Virus record (IMG/VR): IMGVR_UViG_3300042141_000196
Coordinates: 1-43,178 of that record
Direction: 5' to 3' (one strand)
Length of the DNA: 43,178 nucleotides
DNA from: a virus
The notes below the pieces were generated by a model that was not told where the DNA came from, made no database searches, and worked only from the letters and a program-made list of their open reading frames with translations. Numbering within the stretch: position 1 is the stretch's first letter; every line of letters begins with the position of its first letter. Positions 16,342 to 23,687 of the stretch are shown piece after piece. A program made the position numbers and the translations under genes.

Positions 16342-16928
16342 TTGGATTTCTTCCAACGCTTCAATGCGGCGGCAATTTTTATGGCCGCGGCAGGAGATTT
16401 GTGGTCATGCCAACCAAGGCAATGCGCAGCGACACTGGCCAACTCATCGGCAACGGCCCTCGCCTCGTTGCGCTCTTGCTCCAGCCTCGCCATCTCCTCA
16501 GTCGAACGGAGTTCCAATCCGGACAATTTGTCCGCAATTCTGGCCGCATCGGCCTTTGCCTCGTCGCGCTCTCTTAAAGCAATCGAAAGCGGCGTGCCTC
16601 CGGCGTGGTTTGTGGCCCCTTCCAGTTGGCAAATGCGCTCGGCTTGGCGCTCTACTTTTGCCCTCGCCTCGTCGCGCTCGCGCTCCAGTTGGATGATTTT
16701 AAGCCTCGCCTCGCTCGCGATCAATCTATCTATCCAAGACTCCCGATGGCGATACCTCCCCCACGCCAGGTTAAGCATCCATGCAAGCTGAATGGCGTAA
16801 TTAAGAGGCCATGCCGCCATCACGATCTCCCTCCTCTGGTAATCCCGATAACAAGCCGCCATCCAAGGCTTGGTTATGATGTTTTCAGATACGCGTTCAA
16901 AAATGAAACGCTTAATCATGTTGCTCAT
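16338..16928 (-). CDS. Coiled-coil protein with N-terminal hydrophobic segment
   Basis: 196 residues beginning MSNMIKRFIFERVSENIITK. Residues about 36-57 (VMAAWPLNYAIQLAWMLNLA) are fairly hydrophobic and may be a membrane helix. Residues 70-165 are a charged coiled coil. The block ADKLSGLELRSTEE followed by MARLEQERNEAR is nearly identical to the downstream-numbered neighbour at 16925-17278, showing local duplication. Function unknown. ATGA overlaps join it to both neighbours. Confidence 0.55.
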   Translation of the reverse strand: MSNMIKRFIFERVSENIITKPWMAACYRDYQRREIVMAAWPLNYAIQLAWMLNLAWGRYRHRESWIDRLIASEARLKIIQLERERDEARAKVERQAERICQLEGATNHAGGTPLSIALRERDEAKADAARIADKLSGLELRSTEEMARLEQERNEARAVADELASVAAHCLGWHDHKSPAAAIKIAAALKRWKKSK

Positions 16929-17278
16929 TTCGCGCCCTCCTTCAGCGATGTATCATCGGCGCACTCCCAGCATTTCTCGGCAGGCGTGCAAACGAGGCAT
17001 TTCGTGTCCTCCTTTACAAAATCCAATACATCTTCTGGATGCTTGTTTGCAAACTGCGGGAGGGTTGAAAGTAACCCAACCGCAATGCGTAGTTGCTGCC
17101 TCGCCTCGTCGCGCTCCTGCTCCAGCCTTGCCAGCTCCTCAGTAAAACGGAGTTCCAATTCAGTAGAACGGAGTTCCAATCCGGACAATTTGTCCGCCAA
17201 CGCAGCCGCATCGGCCTTTGCCTCATTGCGCTCGCGCCGGAGTTGCGCGATCATGGAAAGCATTTCGTTTGGCGTCAT
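16925..17278 (-). CDS. Coiled-coil protein with cysteine motif, paralogue of its neighbour
   Basis: 117 residues beginning MTPNEMLSMIAQLRRERNEA. The coiled-coil part contains ADKLSGLELRSTELE and LARLEQERDEARQQL, shared with the neighbouring 196-residue protein. The C-terminal part has CLVCTPAEKCWEC (C-x2-C-x6-C-x2-C), a possible metal-binding knuckle. Stop and start overlap adjacent genes. No known function. Confidence 0.55.
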   Translation of the reverse strand: MTPNEMLSMIAQLRRERNEAKADAAALADKLSGLELRSTELELRFTEELARLEQERDEARQQLRIAVGLLSTLPQFANKHPEDVLDFVKEDTKCLVCTPAEKCWECADDTSLKEGAK

Positions 17279-17520
17279 AACTCGCTTTCAAAAGTCCGCG
17301 CCTTCACGATCAAGCGCCGGGCATTTTCCATCAAATCGAAAAAAACCTCCTGTTCCCCGATGTCACGGGTGTATTCCGGTGCCTTCACATAGGTGAGGAC
17401 GGCGCGGAGGTTGGCGGCCAAGTCGGTGGCGAGCTTGCAACAATGTGCGGCTCCAGGGTGATCCTGCCACTCGCGGTGACAGGCGGGGCAGGCTATCGCT
17501 GAATCAGATACTATTGACAT
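17275..17520 (-). CDS. Small protein with Cys/His motif
   Basis: 81 residues beginning MSIVSDSAIACPACHREWQD. CPACHREWQDHPGAAHCC (residues 11-28) provides C-x2-C and H-x4-HCC ligands that could bind zinc. The rest is helical. It is followed with ATGA overlap by the coiled-coil pair. The leader is A/C-rich (CATACAAAACCCATAAAT) without a Shine-Dalgarno. Confidence 0.55.
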   Translation of the reverse strand: MSIVSDSAIACPACHREWQDHPGAAHCCKLATDLAANLRAVLTYVKAPEYTRDIGEQEVFFDLMENARRLIVKARTFESEL

Positions 17521-17604
17521 ATTTATGGGTTTTGTATGGGGTTAAAGGGTGAATGCGCGTATCCGTCGCGCCCCGGCTCTGAGTCCGTGGTTTGTGGAGA
17601 CCAT

Positions 17605-17712
17605 TCAGAGGGAGGTCGTTAGTTTTGAGCCATCCGCGCAAATTCCGTTCAGACTGCGGCCTCCTCGCGTGACTCTCACCGACTGGCACTCACGGCTTAC
17701 CGATTCGCTCAT
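17605..17712 (-). CDS. Doubtful 35-residue ORF
   Basis: An ATG at 17712 overlaps the stop of the gene above (ATGA) and opens MSESVSRECQSVRVTRGGRS with a stop at 17605-17607. ATGA coupling is frequent in this operon, which favours translation. The basic, unstructured composition is not gene-like. A 20-codon frame starting at 17604 follows directly. The stretch 17540-17705 could instead be a non-coding or dispersed repeat sequence. Confidence 0.25.
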   Translation of the reverse strand: MSESVSRECQSVRVTRGGRSLNGICADGSKLTTSL

Positions 17713-17945
17713 CGCAAAAGACTTAGCTCGATGCGGTGAATCTCGCTCTCGATCTCCGCTAACATCGACCACTGCTCGCGGTTATAGGTGCCTCGAAACG
17801 GAAAATCGCACCGAGAAAATTTGCCGTTTTCAAAGACAATCAAAACCTTACCCAAAGTGTCCGGACACTTTGGGGTTTCCGAACCTGAGCTGAGTTTGAA
17901 ATGATATTCCGTGATGTTGCGGGTGGATTTGTGGTGCAGGGTCAT
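17709..17945 (-). CDS. Hypothetical protein
   Basis: 78 residues beginning MTLHHKSTRNITEYHFKLSS. The middle has KVLIVFENGKFSRCDFPFRG and the end an amphipathic helix (LAEIESEIHRIELSLLR). No family recognised. The first about 100 bases overlap the C-terminal extension of the preceding gene in another frame, so one of the two overlapping ends is probably not functional. Confidence 0.45.
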   Translation of the reverse strand: MTLHHKSTRNITEYHFKLSSGSETPKCPDTLGKVLIVFENGKFSRCDFPFRGTYNREQWSMLAEIESEIHRIELSLLR

Positions 17946-18213
17946 TTGGTGGGTTTAGGTTGCATGTAAGTTGCCCATTTGGAATTGTCGTTAGGCAGTT
18001 CGATTTGTTTGTTTGGCCGCTCGATAGGTGGTTGGGGAATGGTGCCCAGTGGACGACTTGGGACTCGATGCGGTCGCCGGAGCCGAATCGCCAGACTTCG
18101 CCATCGTGGAAGCCGGTCCAGACTTCGCCATCGGCGAGGCGGACGAGGACGGTGGTGTCGCTATCGGGCAGCCCGCGCTTGGCGGGCGACCAGGTGCTGA
18201 TGGAGTTTTTCAT
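17848..18213 (-). CDS. DUF551-like small phage protein
   Basis: 121 residues beginning MKNSISTWSPAKRGLPDSDT. Residues 1-65 follow the DUF551 pattern: W-S-P near the start, then LPDSDTTVLVRLADGEV, a glycine turn, and VVHWAPFPNHL. That domain is common in phages and its function is unknown. The last about 50 residues (Pro/Asn/His-rich) lie beyond the domain and overlap the next gene; they may be a read-through extension. The ATG lies at 18213, next to the AT-rich gene stop. Confidence 0.6.
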   Translation of the reverse strand: MKNSISTWSPAKRGLPDSDTTVLVRLADGEVWTGFHDGEVWRFGSGDRIESQVVHWAPFPNHLSSGQTNKSNCLTTIPNGQLTCNLNPPNDPAPQIHPQHHGISFQTQLRFGNPKVSGHFG

Positions 18214-18533
18214 TTTGTTTTTTTAATTTTATCCATTTTAGAGTTATATAACTTTATCTTTTGCATAATAATTTTAAGATTTTCATCACGGTCACCTTTT
18301 ACAGGCAGTCCAAAAGCAGCAAAAATTTCATGGTTAATAATAAAAGAATCCAAAGCTCTTGCTTTAATTTTATTTATTTCTTCATCCCTTTCTTTTAACT
18401 GAAATTTTATTTCATTTAATTCTAAAGTAATGACTTGAATGTTTTTAATTGCTTTTTTTAAGTCCCTCTTTGCACATTCCCGTTCTCGCCTTGCGTCGTA
18501 TAATTTTTGATATAACTTTTGTTCTTTATTCAT
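18210..18533 (-). CDS. AT-rich coiled-coil protein, recent acquisition
   Basis: 107 residues beginning MNKEQKLYQKLYDARREREC. It is almost entirely charged helix (KAIKNIQVITLELNEIKFQL) followed by a short globular piece with FIINHEIFAAFGLPVKGD. Codons are strongly A/T-ending, and Lys/Ile/Asn usage is far higher than in the GC-rich neighbours, which indicates recent transfer from an AT-rich source. Its ATG overlaps the DnaB stop (ATGA), so it has been integrated into the operon neatly. Function unknown. Confidence 0.6.
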   Translation of the reverse strand: MNKEQKLYQKLYDARRERECAKRDLKKAIKNIQVITLELNEIKFQLKERDEEINKIKARALDSFIINHEIFAAFGLPVKGDRDENLKIIMQKIKLYNSKMDKIKKTK

Positions 18534-19894
18534 TTCTGCCTTTCGTTCTGGTTGTTGCTGTAGGCTTTTTCGGTGACATTGCGGAAGATGGTGTGCTGGC
18601 CGATGAAGTTGAGTTTGATTTCGGGGGTGGGGCCGTTTCTTTGTTTGGCCAAGATGAGCAGGGTGTTGTGATCCATGGGCTCTTCGTCGGCGTCGCGTTT
18701 TTTGTTTTTATCGAGGCGGTGGATGAGGAGCACCGTGTCGGCGTCTTGCTCGATGCTGCCGGACTCGCGGAGGTTGGAGAGCTTGGGCTTGGAGCCTTCG
18801 TCGGCGTCGCGGTTGAGCTGGGCCAGGGCGATGATGGGGACATTTAACTCCTTGGCCGTGGTCTTGATGGCCTTGGAAATCTCGCTGACTTCGAGGGCTC
18901 GGCTCTCCCCTGCCCTCTTGGACGATCCGTGCATGAATTGCAGGTAATCGACGACGATGAGGCCGAGGCCGTGCTGCGACTTGGCCCGCCGAGCCCGGCT
19001 GCGGAATTGGGCGACGGTGAGGCCGGGGGTGTCGTCGAGGTAGAGCTTGCTCTGCACCAGCCGGGTGGCTGCGCCAGAGACATTCCCCATGGCTCGGCCG
19101 TCAAAAAAACCGTCGCGTGTGCGCTGGAGGTCCAAGCCTGCCTCGGAGCAGATCGCTCGAATCATGAGCTCAGAGCTGGGCATTTCCACCGAAAAGACCA
19201 GCGTCGGCACGGCATTCTGCATGGCCGCGTGGAGGGCTATCTGCATGCCAAGCGCCGATTTGCCGCAGGCAGGGCGAGCGGCGATGACGATCATCTGTCC
19301 ACCGAGGAACCCGCCAGTCGAGCGGTCCAGATCATAGATGCCGGTCTCCAACCCCACGGTCTCGCCTCGGTTGTGATACACCTTCTCGATATGCTCTACG
19401 GCGGCCAGCACGGCGTTTTTGCAGTGCGAGACGGGGTTTTCCCTTGTCGAGTGCTCTCGGAGGGCATACAGCGCCTGCTCGCAGCGTTCTTGGGCATCCT
19501 CTGTGGTGAGTGCAAAGTCGTTTGCCGCCTCGGCCATGGCGAGGGCCGCTTGGCGCATGGCACGGCGTTTCCAGACATCCAGCACCTCGGCAGCGTAGTG
19601 CCGCCAATTCATGGTAATGGCGACTTCCTGCACCAGCTCAGTCACATAGGCATAGCCGCCGCACTCCTCAAGCTGGCCCGCCTTCTCCAGCTCAGTCGTC
19701 ACCAGGATAAGGTCCACCGGCCGGGCAGCCTGCCGCATGGTGGCGACGATACCCATGATCGTCTGGTGCGCGGGCAACACAAACTGCTCGGGCGACAGCG
19801 CCTCCAACACGCTATCCGCCGTGCGGCCATCGGTGATCGCCGCGCCGACCACGGCTTTTTCGGCGATTTGATTTTCGGGAAGAATGTTTTTCAT
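18530..19894 (-). CDS. dnaB: Replicative DNA helicase, DnaB family
   Basis: 454 residues from the ATG at 19894 (a GTG one codon upstream is also possible). The N-terminal domain (about 1-105) has the DnaB-N pattern PENQIAEKAVVGAAI. The RecA-like domain has Walker A ARPACGKS (about 206-213), FSVEMP, Walker B LIVVDYLQF (about 312-320), and AQLNRDADEG plus LRESGSIEQDAD near the end. It would unwind the replication fork as a hexamer. The partner replication protein lies upstream in the same operon. No helicase loader is recognised. Its start shares bases with the preceding stop (TGATG). Confidence 0.92.
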   Translation of the reverse strand: MKNILPENQIAEKAVVGAAITDGRTADSVLEALSPEQFVLPAHQTIMGIVATMRQAARPVDLILVTTELEKAGQLEECGGYAYVTELVQEVAITMNWRHYAAEVLDVWKRRAMRQAALAMAEAANDFALTTEDAQERCEQALYALREHSTRENPVSHCKNAVLAAVEHIEKVYHNRGETVGLETGIYDLDRSTGGFLGGQMIVIAARPACGKSALGMQIALHAAMQNAVPTLVFSVEMPSSELMIRAICSEAGLDLQRTRDGFFDGRAMGNVSGAATRLVQSKLYLDDTPGLTVAQFRSRARRAKSQHGLGLIVVDYLQFMHGSSKRAGESRALEVSEISKAIKTTAKELNVPIIALAQLNRDADEGSKPKLSNLRESGSIEQDADTVLLIHRLDKNKKRDADEEPMDHNTLLILAKQRNGPTPEIKLNFIGQHTIFRNVTEKAYSNNQNERQK

Positions 19895-20211
19895 CACGCA
19901 GCGAGGAGTTTATGTTTCGCCATGGCCCGCGCCTTTTTTAAATTTGAGCCAAACCCGAGGAGGTTGAAAACCTGACACGACACCCGTGTATTTAGCTCGT
20001 AACCCATGAGGCGGTATTGGATTGCCCCATCATCGCTTGTCACCGGCGAGCCATCCTCGCGCAGCATGGTCTCGTAGATCGGGTCTTCGACTGGGCGGCT
20101 CTCATAGACGCCCACCTGCCATTGCAGGAAATCATTCTTGCACTCGGGGTTATGCCGTGTCACGACATAGACCACGCCTTCTTTTTCTATTGTTTCGATT
20201 GGTTGTATCAT
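19894..20211 (-). CDS. Hypothetical early protein
   Basis: 105 residues beginning MIQPIETIEKEGVVYVVTRH. It is beta-rich at first (EGVVYVVTRHNPE, FLQWQVGVYES) and ends in a basic helix (SNLKKARAMAKHKLLAA). It lies between the replication-initiator-like gene and dnaB and is coupled to dnaB. A replication accessory role is suggested only by location. Confidence 0.5.
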   Translation of the reverse strand: MIQPIETIEKEGVVYVVTRHNPECKNDFLQWQVGVYESRPVEDPIYETMLREDGSPVTSDDGAIQYRLMGYELNTRVSCQVFNLLGFGSNLKKARAMAKHKLLAA

Positions 20212-20222
20212 GTTGGTTTTTA

Positions 20223-21116
20223 TTATGCTGCGGATTGTTTTTCACGCACCCATGCTTTCATGGAGTCGGGGAGGTTTGCCCAGGTGGAGAGGTTGCATTC
20301 GGGAAATTCGGAGGTCACAAGGTCTTGCCAGCCCTGCGGTTCCATGGAGACAGGAGCCGCCGCGCTCACGCTCGCCCCGCTGCGACCCGCCCAATCCCGC
20401 GCCCGGCTCACCTCGGTGAGGATGTTATTCAAAAGCGTAGCTAAGTCCTTGCGGCGAAACTGCGCCGCCGCGCCTTCTTTTTGTCGATAAGCCCATTCGA
20501 GGAAACGCCAATCATCTTCACACACGGCCACCGCCGCTTTTTTATTTTTCTCCCAAGCACGGGCGGAGGAGGAGTCAAGAGGTGTCGAGTCTCGAAGGTT
20601 GAAGAGATTCCGGAATCGAGTCAGGACAGGATGCGTCGTTTCTGGCTTTGGAGTTTCTTCGATTTCCAACTCCATGTCCCCTGTGGGGACTATAGGGGTA
20701 TTATCTATTCTATTCTTATCTAGGTCATCGCCCCGTGATACATCCGTCATATTGGTTGTATGACGGTCTGATGATGAGGCTCTGTATTTTGATGACGCCT
20801 TGGCCATCACAGCGCGTCTTTTTGCAGACACTCCATTATGCTCATCGAAGCGAGCAATCTCCACGCCGTCTTCACTTTCCAAAATCCAACCGACCTTTAC
20901 CAAAGCGGATCCAAGTCCTTTCAAACCCGTCTTGCGGTCGATAGCTCCAAGAGAGAGTCCTTGTAGTCGTCCATCCGTGCTCTGATCGTCGGCCATAGAC
21001 CATATCCAATACAGACTGCCGATGACCTCGCGCTCGGGCTTGTTTGTCATGTCGCAAATCTTGGCGATCCGAGGATCATCCCAAAGGTTGCTGCGCATTT
21101 TTATCCAGTTTGACAT
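20223..21116 (-). CDS. Replication initiator-like protein (winged-helix N-terminus)
   Basis: 297 residues beginning MSNWIKMRSNLWDDPRIAKI. The first about 110 residues resemble the N-terminal winged-helix domain of phage replication proteins: WIKMRSNLWDDPRI, REVIGSLYWIWSMADDQSTD, GLKGLGSALVKVGWI. A polar linker with acidic segments follows. The C-terminal part is helical with a DDWRFLEWAYRQKEG segment. The place directly upstream of dnaB supports a role in origin binding or helicase recruitment. Part of the gene (about 20650-20950) is more AT-rich. Confidence 0.6.
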   Translation of the reverse strand: MSNWIKMRSNLWDDPRIAKICDMTNKPEREVIGSLYWIWSMADDQSTDGRLQGLSLGAIDRKTGLKGLGSALVKVGWILESEDGVEIARFDEHNGVSAKRRAVMAKASSKYRASSSDRHTTNMTDVSRGDDLDKNRIDNTPIVPTGDMELEIEETPKPETTHPVLTRFRNLFNLRDSTPLDSSSARAWEKNKKAAVAVCEDDWRFLEWAYRQKEGAAAQFRRKDLATLLNNILTEVSRARDWAGRSGASVSAAAPVSMEPQGWQDLVTSEFPECNLSTWANLPDSMKAWVREKQSAA

Positions 21117-21118
21117 AC

Positions 21119-21331
21119 TTATTTTTTCTTTCCAAATTGCATTCTATTTTCTCCCCAAGCGCCCCGCGTCCGGATCCCCCGACTTTCCAGCCAGCGGTCG
21201 CACGCTGCCGCCATGGCCCGGCTGTCGCGCACCGACATCCACCCCACCCGTGCATCGCCCGGCTCCAGGGCTTGCAGGGAGTTTGATTGGGCGTTCTGCG
21301 TTTGGTGCTGGTCGTAGTCCACGCCTTTCAT
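21119..21331 (-). CDS. Hypothetical small protein
   Basis: 70 residues beginning MKGVDYDQHQTQNAQSNSLQ. The second half is basic (SRGIRTRGAWGENRMQFGKK). Its ATG overlaps the exonuclease stop (ATGA). No family recognised. Confidence 0.45.
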   Translation of the reverse strand: MKGVDYDQHQTQNAQSNSLQALEPGDARVGWMSVRDSRAMAAACDRWLESRGIRTRGAWGENRMQFGKKK

Positions 21332-21906
21332 GCGGTGATAGGCTCAGGGGCCATCTCCACGCGCCGACGCAGCCGGTGGAAGCACGCCAGCGTCATCAGC
21401 GCATCCTCCAGCGCATTGTGCGTCTTGCCCGAGCGGGAGAAGCCCAGCGCCGCCGCGATATGGTCCAGATTCAGCCGAGGCTGCCCATCCTTGCCCACCG
21501 GCAGGTTCAACGCCCCCACCTCGTAGGCCAGCCACGCCGTCGCTTGCAGGTCCACCATCTTGCCCATCGGCCAAGTCAGTTCATTCCGCGCAAACGCCGC
21601 CCGCAGGAAATCGCGGTCGAACGCCACATTGCAGCCAGCCAGCACCGAGTAACGCCGCTCACCCAGCCAGAGGGCCAAGTCCTGCATCACATCGCGCTCC
21701 GGCCGCCCGTTTTTTTCCAGAAAATCAAGGGTAAAGCCATTCTTCGCCAGCGCATCCGGCTCGCAAAGCCACTCAGGATTCGGCCGGATAATCGCAGTAA
21801 AAGCCTCGTTATCCATGGAATCCACCGCCGCCACGCTCAGAAGCGCATTCTTCGAGGGGTCAAAGCCCCCCGTCTCCGTGTCGATGACAATAAGTCGTGA
21901 TTTCAT
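21328..21906 (-). CDS. DEDDh 3'-5' exonuclease (DnaQ/PolIII epsilon type)
   Basis: 192 residues. Exo I is VIDTETGG with Asp9 and Glu11; Exo II is GCNVAFDRDFL with Asp97; Exo III is HNALEDAL with His163 and Asp168, which places it in the DEDDh group. The length is that of a stand-alone epsilon-like exonuclease. No DNA polymerase is encoded in this window, so it probably works with the host polymerase or in nucleotide salvage and end processing. It is coupled by ATGA to genes on either side. Confidence 0.85.
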   Translation of the reverse strand: MKSRLIVIDTETGGFDPSKNALLSVAAVDSMDNEAFTAIIRPNPEWLCEPDALAKNGFTLDFLEKNGRPERDVMQDLALWLGERRYSVLAGCNVAFDRDFLRAAFARNELTWPMGKMVDLQATAWLAYEVGALNLPVGKDGQPRLNLDHIAAALGFSRSGKTHNALEDALMTLACFHRLRRRVEMAPEPITA

Positions 21907-21998
21907 TTTTTCGGGGCCGTTTTTTTTTGCTCAATAAAACGGCGATAGAGCGCAACGCTCACAGCCGCAGACTGAAACAGGGTTGTTGTTTTTTTCAT
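21903..21998 (-). CDS. 31-residue micro-protein
   Basis: An ATG at 21998 overlaps the preceding stop (ATGA) and a TGA at 21903-21905 overlaps the exonuclease ATG (ATGA). The peptide starts MKKTTTLFQSAAVSVALYRR and ends EQKKTAPKK: basic ends around a short hydrophobic middle. Exact coupling at both ends argues that it is translated, at least to carry ribosomes from one gene to the next. Function unknown. Confidence 0.5.
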   Translation of the reverse strand: MKKTTTLFQSAAVSVALYRRFIEQKKTAPKK

Positions 21999-22282
21999 AA
22001 AGTTCCGATATGGGGGGCAAAGCGTTGTTTGAGAGGGAGCCAGATGTCCCGCTCTCCAGGCATCGCAGGCACCATCTCCCCAGCGCGGTAGAACCGGCTG
22101 TCCTTCACACGCATCAGCGCCACGCGCATCGTGCCCGCCTCGCCCGTAGGAATCTGCACCTGCACCAAGTAGCGGTTCGGAGTCGGGCGATACACCTTCA
22201 CCTTCACAGGCTCCGGCGTCACCGCCTCCGGAGTCACAGCAGCGGCCACCGCCGCGTTTTTTTTATTTTTCGATTCAGCCAT
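21995..22282 (-). CDS. Hypothetical small basic protein
   Basis: 95 residues beginning MAESKNKKNAAVAAAVTPEA. A flexible Ala/Pro/Val-rich N-terminus is followed by a compact part: RPTPNRYLVQVQIPTGEAGT, MRVALMRVKDSRFYRAGEMV and IWLPLKQRFAPHIGTL. No family recognised. It is in the early operon between the HTH gene and the exonuclease. Confidence 0.5.
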   Translation of the reverse strand: MAESKNKKNAAVAAAVTPEAVTPEPVKVKVYRPTPNRYLVQVQIPTGEAGTMRVALMRVKDSRFYRAGEMVPAMPGERDIWLPLKQRFAPHIGTL

Positions 22283-22285
22283 AGG

Positions 22286-23215
22286 TTAGTTAGTTGAAAG
22301 CTCCTCAGCGGCCACCTGCGGGGCAGCAGAGACCCCTTTGTCAAAAATTTTCTGTGCACCCAAACCAGTGGGTTGTGATGGGGGGGCCTCGAAATTCTCG
22401 ACCCCCTCCCCCCCCTCCTGATCGACCCGCCCGGCCTCGGCCTCGACCGGCTCGACACCGGCGGCACAGGGCGAAGTGGCTGACAAAGTGGCTGACACCT
22501 GAGAGCTTCCCGTAGTAAATCCCGCCGAAACTTCTGATCTTGCATCAGAGCCAGCCAGGGCGACGGCTTCGGCAGGCATCCCGGCAGCCAGGGCAGTGCC
22601 TCCATTTTGTGCCGGCGCGGCGGCGCTTGGACCGGTTAGCGGCACGACCTCGGCCTCGAGGACCGGCAGCGAGGCCAGCATCTCGGCGAGTTTGTCCTGG
22701 CTAACCTCGACCCGCTCGACGCGGGCGGTGGCCTCGCCGCTGAGTAGTTGCAGCTTGTCCGTCATCACCGCCGCCACAATGGCCGCATCCTTGGCCGTCT
22801 GAATGTGCGGCACCAACTCGATCGCTCGCTCGACAGAAAGCCGGGCCGCACGGCGAAAATCCCTCAGCAGTTCCTTTTTATCCTGCTCTATAGAAAATCC
22901 TTCCCGCTCCCTGACAGCCGCCACGGTATTCCGCGACACCCCGAGCGCCCGGGCAATGCTCGACATCGAAAGCCCCTCGGCCAGCATCCGCACGACGGCC
23001 CGGTAAGTCTCCGGCTTCCGAGCCAATAAGCGCTCCCCGCTGAACTCCCCGACAGCCTCTAACTTCTCCGCCCCGATTTCCTCCTCCGAAAAAAGAAACG
23101 GCGCGGCAGAGGCGGCGGCTTCCACGGCCTGCAATGGGGTGTTTCCCTCTGGGGTATTCACCCCATGAGAATTTTGGGCACAAAAAAAAGCCGGATCGGC
23201 GGCAGGGTCCGGCAT
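22286..23215 (-). CDS. Helix-turn-helix protein with long disordered C-terminus
   Basis: 309 residues. Residues about 60-110 contain a homeodomain-like HTH: ETYRAVVRMLAEGLSMSSIA then RALGVSRNTVAAVRER. A helical region follows (KKELLRDFRRAARLSVERAI, DAAIVAAVMTDKLQLLSGEA), a layout seen in phage HTH proteins of unknown role. From about residue 190 the protein is Ala/Glu/Pro-rich and looks disordered. Two AAGTGGCTGAC repeats, 12 bases apart, lie within the coding region of that tail. A regulator of early genes or replication is likely. Confidence 0.55.
   Translation of the reverse strand: MPDPAADPAFFCAQNSHGVNTPEGNTPLQAVEAAASAAPFLFSEEEIGAEKLEAVGEFSGERLLARKPETYRAVVRMLAEGLSMSSIARALGVSRNTVAAVREREGFSIEQDKKELLRDFRRAARLSVERAIELVPHIQTAKDAAIVAAVMTDKLQLLSGEATARVERVEVSQDKLAEMLASLPVLEAEVVPLTGPSAAAPAQNGGTALAAGMPAEAVALAGSDARSEVSAGFTTGSSQVSATLSATSPCAAGVEPVEAEAGRVDQEGGEGVENFEAPPSQPTGLGAQKIFDKGVSAAPQVAAEELSTN
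22474..22496. repeat. Pair of AAGTGGCTGAC repeats inside an HTH gene
   Basis: AAGTGGCTGAC occurs at 22474-22484 and 22486-22496. Sequence and 12-base spacing resemble the arm-type repeats around attP (AAGTGGCGACC, AAGTGGCGGAC). Confidence 0.5.
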
Positions 23216-23218
23216 GGG

Positions 23219-23440
23219 TCAGGCGTGAGCAAAAAGATTCCGCCGGTGCGCAGGCCGGGCATCCGCGCCACCGACCCGGCACTGATCCAGCACCCGCTTG
23301 ACCTCACTCTCAGGGATCAGCACCCGGTCCCCGAGGCGGACATAGCCGAAAGTCCCATCATGGAGCCGGAGATGCATACCCGCCCGCGAAATCCCGAGGA
23401 TTTTCGCCAGCTCCGTCGGGCTGTAATGCTTCTCAATCAT
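23219..23440 (-). CDS. Excisionase-like HTH protein
   Basis: 73 residues beginning MIEKHYSPTELAKILGISRA. The MerR/HTH_17 fold is clear: YSPTELAKILGISRAGMHLR is the HTH and FGYVRLGDRVLIPESEVKRV the wing and last helix. The C-terminus is basic. GGAGGG lies 8 bases before the ATG, and the ATG overlaps the stop of the 35-residue membrane protein. Such proteins serve as excisionases or small regulators; with an integrase in the same genome an Xis role is possible. Confidence 0.65.
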   Translation of the reverse strand: MIEKHYSPTELAKILGISRAGMHLRLHDGTFGYVRLGDRVLIPESEVKRVLDQCRVGGADARPAHRRNLFAHA

Positions 23441-23544
23441 CGCGACACCCTCCAGGCAAGCAAAACCAGCGCCGCCGCAGGCCCGAGGGCACAGAGCGCC
23501 TCCCACGACCAACCGATGAAATGAATCGCATCCGCCCCGCTCAT
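23437..23544 (-). CDS. 35-residue membrane micro-protein
   Basis: MSGADAIHFIGWSWEALCAL continues into GPAAALVLLAWRVSR, giving a single transmembrane helix of about 18 residues. A GGAGGT Shine-Dalgarno lies about 6 bases before the ATG. Both ends overlap neighbours as ATGA. The strong ribosome site and exact coupling support a real gene. Possible superinfection-exclusion or membrane-acting early peptide; not demonstrable here. Confidence 0.6.
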   Translation of the reverse strand: MSGADAIHFIGWSWEALCALGPAAALVLLAWRVSR

Positions 23545-23687
23545 CGCTCGACCTCCACGGAAAAAGGCCGCAGCCCGAAAATTTCAAAAAACCTCGCTCG
23601 CGCAGCCTCCCGGCTCGACGCCCGCACATAGTCGCCAAACGGACCGCGCAGCGGATCCATCGCCCGGCACAAAAAAAGGCGGCTCAT
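23541..23687 (-). CDS. 48-residue early protein
   Basis: MSRLFLCRAMDPLRGPFGDY leads into a helical basic segment (REAARARFFEIFGLRPF) and ends SVEVER. A perfect AAGGAGG stands 6-7 bases before the ATG at 23687. The start overlaps the stop of the RHH gene and the stop overlaps the next ATG. No family recognised. Confidence 0.6.
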   Translation of the reverse strand: MSRLFLCRAMDPLRGPFGDYVRASSREAARARFFEIFGLRPFSVEVER

